The notes beneath the pieces are model-generated. The model was not told the origin of the DNA. It saw only the letters and a program-made list of their open reading frames with translations, and made no database searches. Positions 62,195 to 64,000 of a stretch of DNA of 64,000 bases are shown here, one piece after another; the stretch's first letter is position 1, and every line of letters starts with the position of its first letter. Source of the stretch: Numida meleagris (lineage: Eukaryota; Chordata; Aves; Galliformes; Numididae). Where the stretch lies: contig NC_034438.1 of assembly GCF_002078875.1 (NCBI RefSeq), positions 67,427,446 through 67,491,445 on the forward strand. The letters run 5' to 3'. Position numbers and translations under genes: made by a program.

Positions 62195-64000
62195 GGTGAT
62201 GGCTGTCTGGGTGTTCAAAGCTGACATTTTTTGGTGAAGCATTCCTCTCATAATTCTCATAATAGCATAATGAGCGTATGAGCATAATATTCATTTGGCA
62301 TGAACAAATGAGAAAGACAGGGCTGCACTCTCATTACTATGCTCATGATATGCTATGTTTAGAAGTGATCTTGACAATTACTTTGGTTGTAAAGTAAACA
62401 GAAGAGATTACTGGGTGCGGTGTTTGAAAGCCTAGCATTGACACTGTCATGGGTTATCATCATTACTCATCATCACTTTATGTCTCCTTGGTGGCCCTGG
62501 GAGGGAAGGCCAAATATCACACAGCTGCCTTTTTCAAAGTGATATAAAATCTGATTAATGCAAAAGAGAAAAAGGAAATATTGCATGGGAAAGTAAAGCA
62601 AAGACAAGGAAAATAAACTAAAATAAAGTAAACCAAACTAAAAACTAAAGAAAGCTTCTAAGCAGTAGTACCTGTGAGTCTGTGATTTTGTAGTCTGAGT
62701 GAAATAAAATACACTGGGAGAAAAAATCTCTCATTGCTTATGCTTAGGTTGTCAAGAAAATATTGTTCATTTAAAATGACTTGAGAAAAAAAATTGAATG
62801 AATTGAATGAGGTGGAAACATGAAAGCATAAATGAAGTGTAAGCGTGACACTTAGTTTTCAGAGCCAGAAAAGTTAGGAACAACCAAACTATTTAATTCA
62901 GTTTGAGACAAGGTTAAGAGTGCAAAAATGGAATAATGAAAAAGAGATCAGAATCTAGGACTAAGAACCATATTATTAAAGGAAGAAAAAGTGAGATGCA
63001 AGCTGGCCTGTGATTTATGAGGGCTAAAGAGAAAACAACATGTGGTCCTAGTCCCTGGCTCTGAAGTCAGTAAGGGTTCTTACAGTGACATCAGTGGGGA
63101 TTAAGTCCAGCTTCCAGACAGAAAGACAAAGAAAACAAAACTGACGGAATATGTAACCAGAATAAAGAAGGTAGATGAGACAAAAAAAAGAATAGATTGT
63201 GTACATAAAGCACAAGTAAATAGACAGGTGTATTTGTGACAGGTACTAATATCTTTAATGATATACTTAACGTATTGATTATTTTCCTGATTACAATAAG
63301 CTTTCTGTAATCTAGTAAAAAAGTAAGACAATTTCTATTAAATTAGATATCTAAGGGTCCTCATGAATTGCAATCACAGTAAATTCATACGGAGTTCAGA
63401 CTAATGGCTGTAAAAATTTCTGAGGGTGTAAAATTCATGTAATTTTAGAGCTTTTCAAATGGTAATTCCTGTTTTCTGTGGATATTTATTCATATTTTTT
63501 GTAATAATAATGGGGACCTAGACACAAACACATGCTAATTTTATTATCACAATTTTCAAATAACATTTGGCTTTCAACTTGCACATAATGTTTTTTTAAT
63601 GAATGACTACTCCACATTAAAGACATAATTCCTACAGAATTATGTATTAAATTTATGAAATTACAAAAAAAATTGGGGCTAGGATAATAACTGTTTTTAC
63701 AATGCACAATTCAGGATATAGCATACTGTGAGCATTAATCACACCAGCCAAATGTACTGTCAGCTATTTGAAAGTGTTGCCACCATAATATTAATTCTAA
63801 GCTGTTTACAAATCATATCTTAGCCAAAACTGTAAGTGCTGGTTCCCTGGTGTTTAAAAATGACACTAAAATAAGAATAAACGCCAGAGGCAGATTTACC
63901 TCCAAAATCAACAGCAAATTAAGTAATTTTACTTAGTGAACAAACAAAAAAATACTTCTATTATTTAAGTTATCCATTGAGGATGTTTTATAAAAATACA
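62195..64000. other. AT-rich non-coding stretch to the window end
   Basis: No gene recognised. It contains an A-rich stretch of CTAAA/GTAAA words at about 62590-62660 and an imperfect palindrome at 63062-63093 that resembles an ancient repeat. Confidence 0.45.
63062..63093. repeat. Imperfect palindrome, possible ancient repeat
   Basis: TGAAGTCAGTAAG (63062-63074) and CTTACAGTGACATCA (63079-63093) are near-complementary arms separated by four bases. 'Tgaagtca...tgacttcagtgggg' words are typical of old amniote interspersed repeats. The family is not identified. Confidence 0.4.

Noticed and set aside
61896..62294. 132-codon minus-strand open frame
   Set aside because: Part of it is antisense to a CR1 reverse transcriptase fragment and the rest matches no family. 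Only the short splice-bounded part is kept as a finding.
1..64000. tRNA, rRNA, CRISPR arrays, bacterial-type operons or phage
   Set aside because: No cloverleaf, rRNA landmark, regularly spaced repeat array or operon-like packing was found. The window is vertebrate nuclear DNA.

Overview
The window looks like non-coding nuclear DNA from a bird, most likely a galliform (chicken, turkey, quail or a relative). The evidence is the repeat content. CR1 non-LTR retrotransposons ending in short ATTCTATG-type tails are the main interspersed repeat. There are three internally deleted mariner elements of the type I know from chicken as Galluhop/Mariner1_GG, and one solo LTR of an avian endogenous retrovirus. 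Primate- or rodent-type SINEs are absent. Family names come from recognition by eye, without a database.

I recognise no intact protein-coding gene, tRNA, rRNA or CRISPR array. Apart from a few repeat-derived reading frames, the open frames are short, low in complexity and unlike any family I know. The window is probably intergenic, or lies inside a very large intron, on a gene-poor AT-rich macrochromosome.

Layout: 1-11.5 kb is mostly unique AT-rich DNA with an ancient L2/MIR-like scrap (2.2 kb) and a CR1 tail (5.1 kb). A complete deleted mariner with TA duplications lies at 12.46-13.00 kb. Unique DNA follows, with a CR1 tail at 19.7 kb and an old CR1/L3-like piece at 20.7 kb. Two CR1 fragments in opposite orientation abut at 25.3-26.1 kb. 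A CR1 tail (30.0-30.2 kb) and a solo LTR (30.84-31.51 kb) precede the largest feature, an almost full-length CR1 at 32.7-36.6 kb. That element has recognisable but broken endonuclease and reverse transcriptase regions and is split by a younger antisense CR1 at 34.98-35.53 kb. Smaller CR1 pieces follow at 37.3, 44.3-44.7 (internally deleted), 47.6, 49.8-50.9, 56.9, 61.3 and 62.1 kb. The 47.6 kb CR1 sits inside the terminal inverted repeat of a second mariner, flanked by a 6-bp duplication. A third, truncated mariner at 55.77 kb appears to have entered an older hAT-like element.

The repeats give a partial relative chronology (hAT-like before mariner; mariner before the 47.6 kb CR1; 32.7 kb CR1 before its nested CR1). 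Beyond repeats, the items worth testing are one protein-like candidate exon on the minus strand (52942-53132), several weaker splice-bounded candidates, and three stretches that look like conserved regulatory DNA (27.3-27.8, 42.3-42.8 and 58.7-59.2 kb). All of these are hypotheses.
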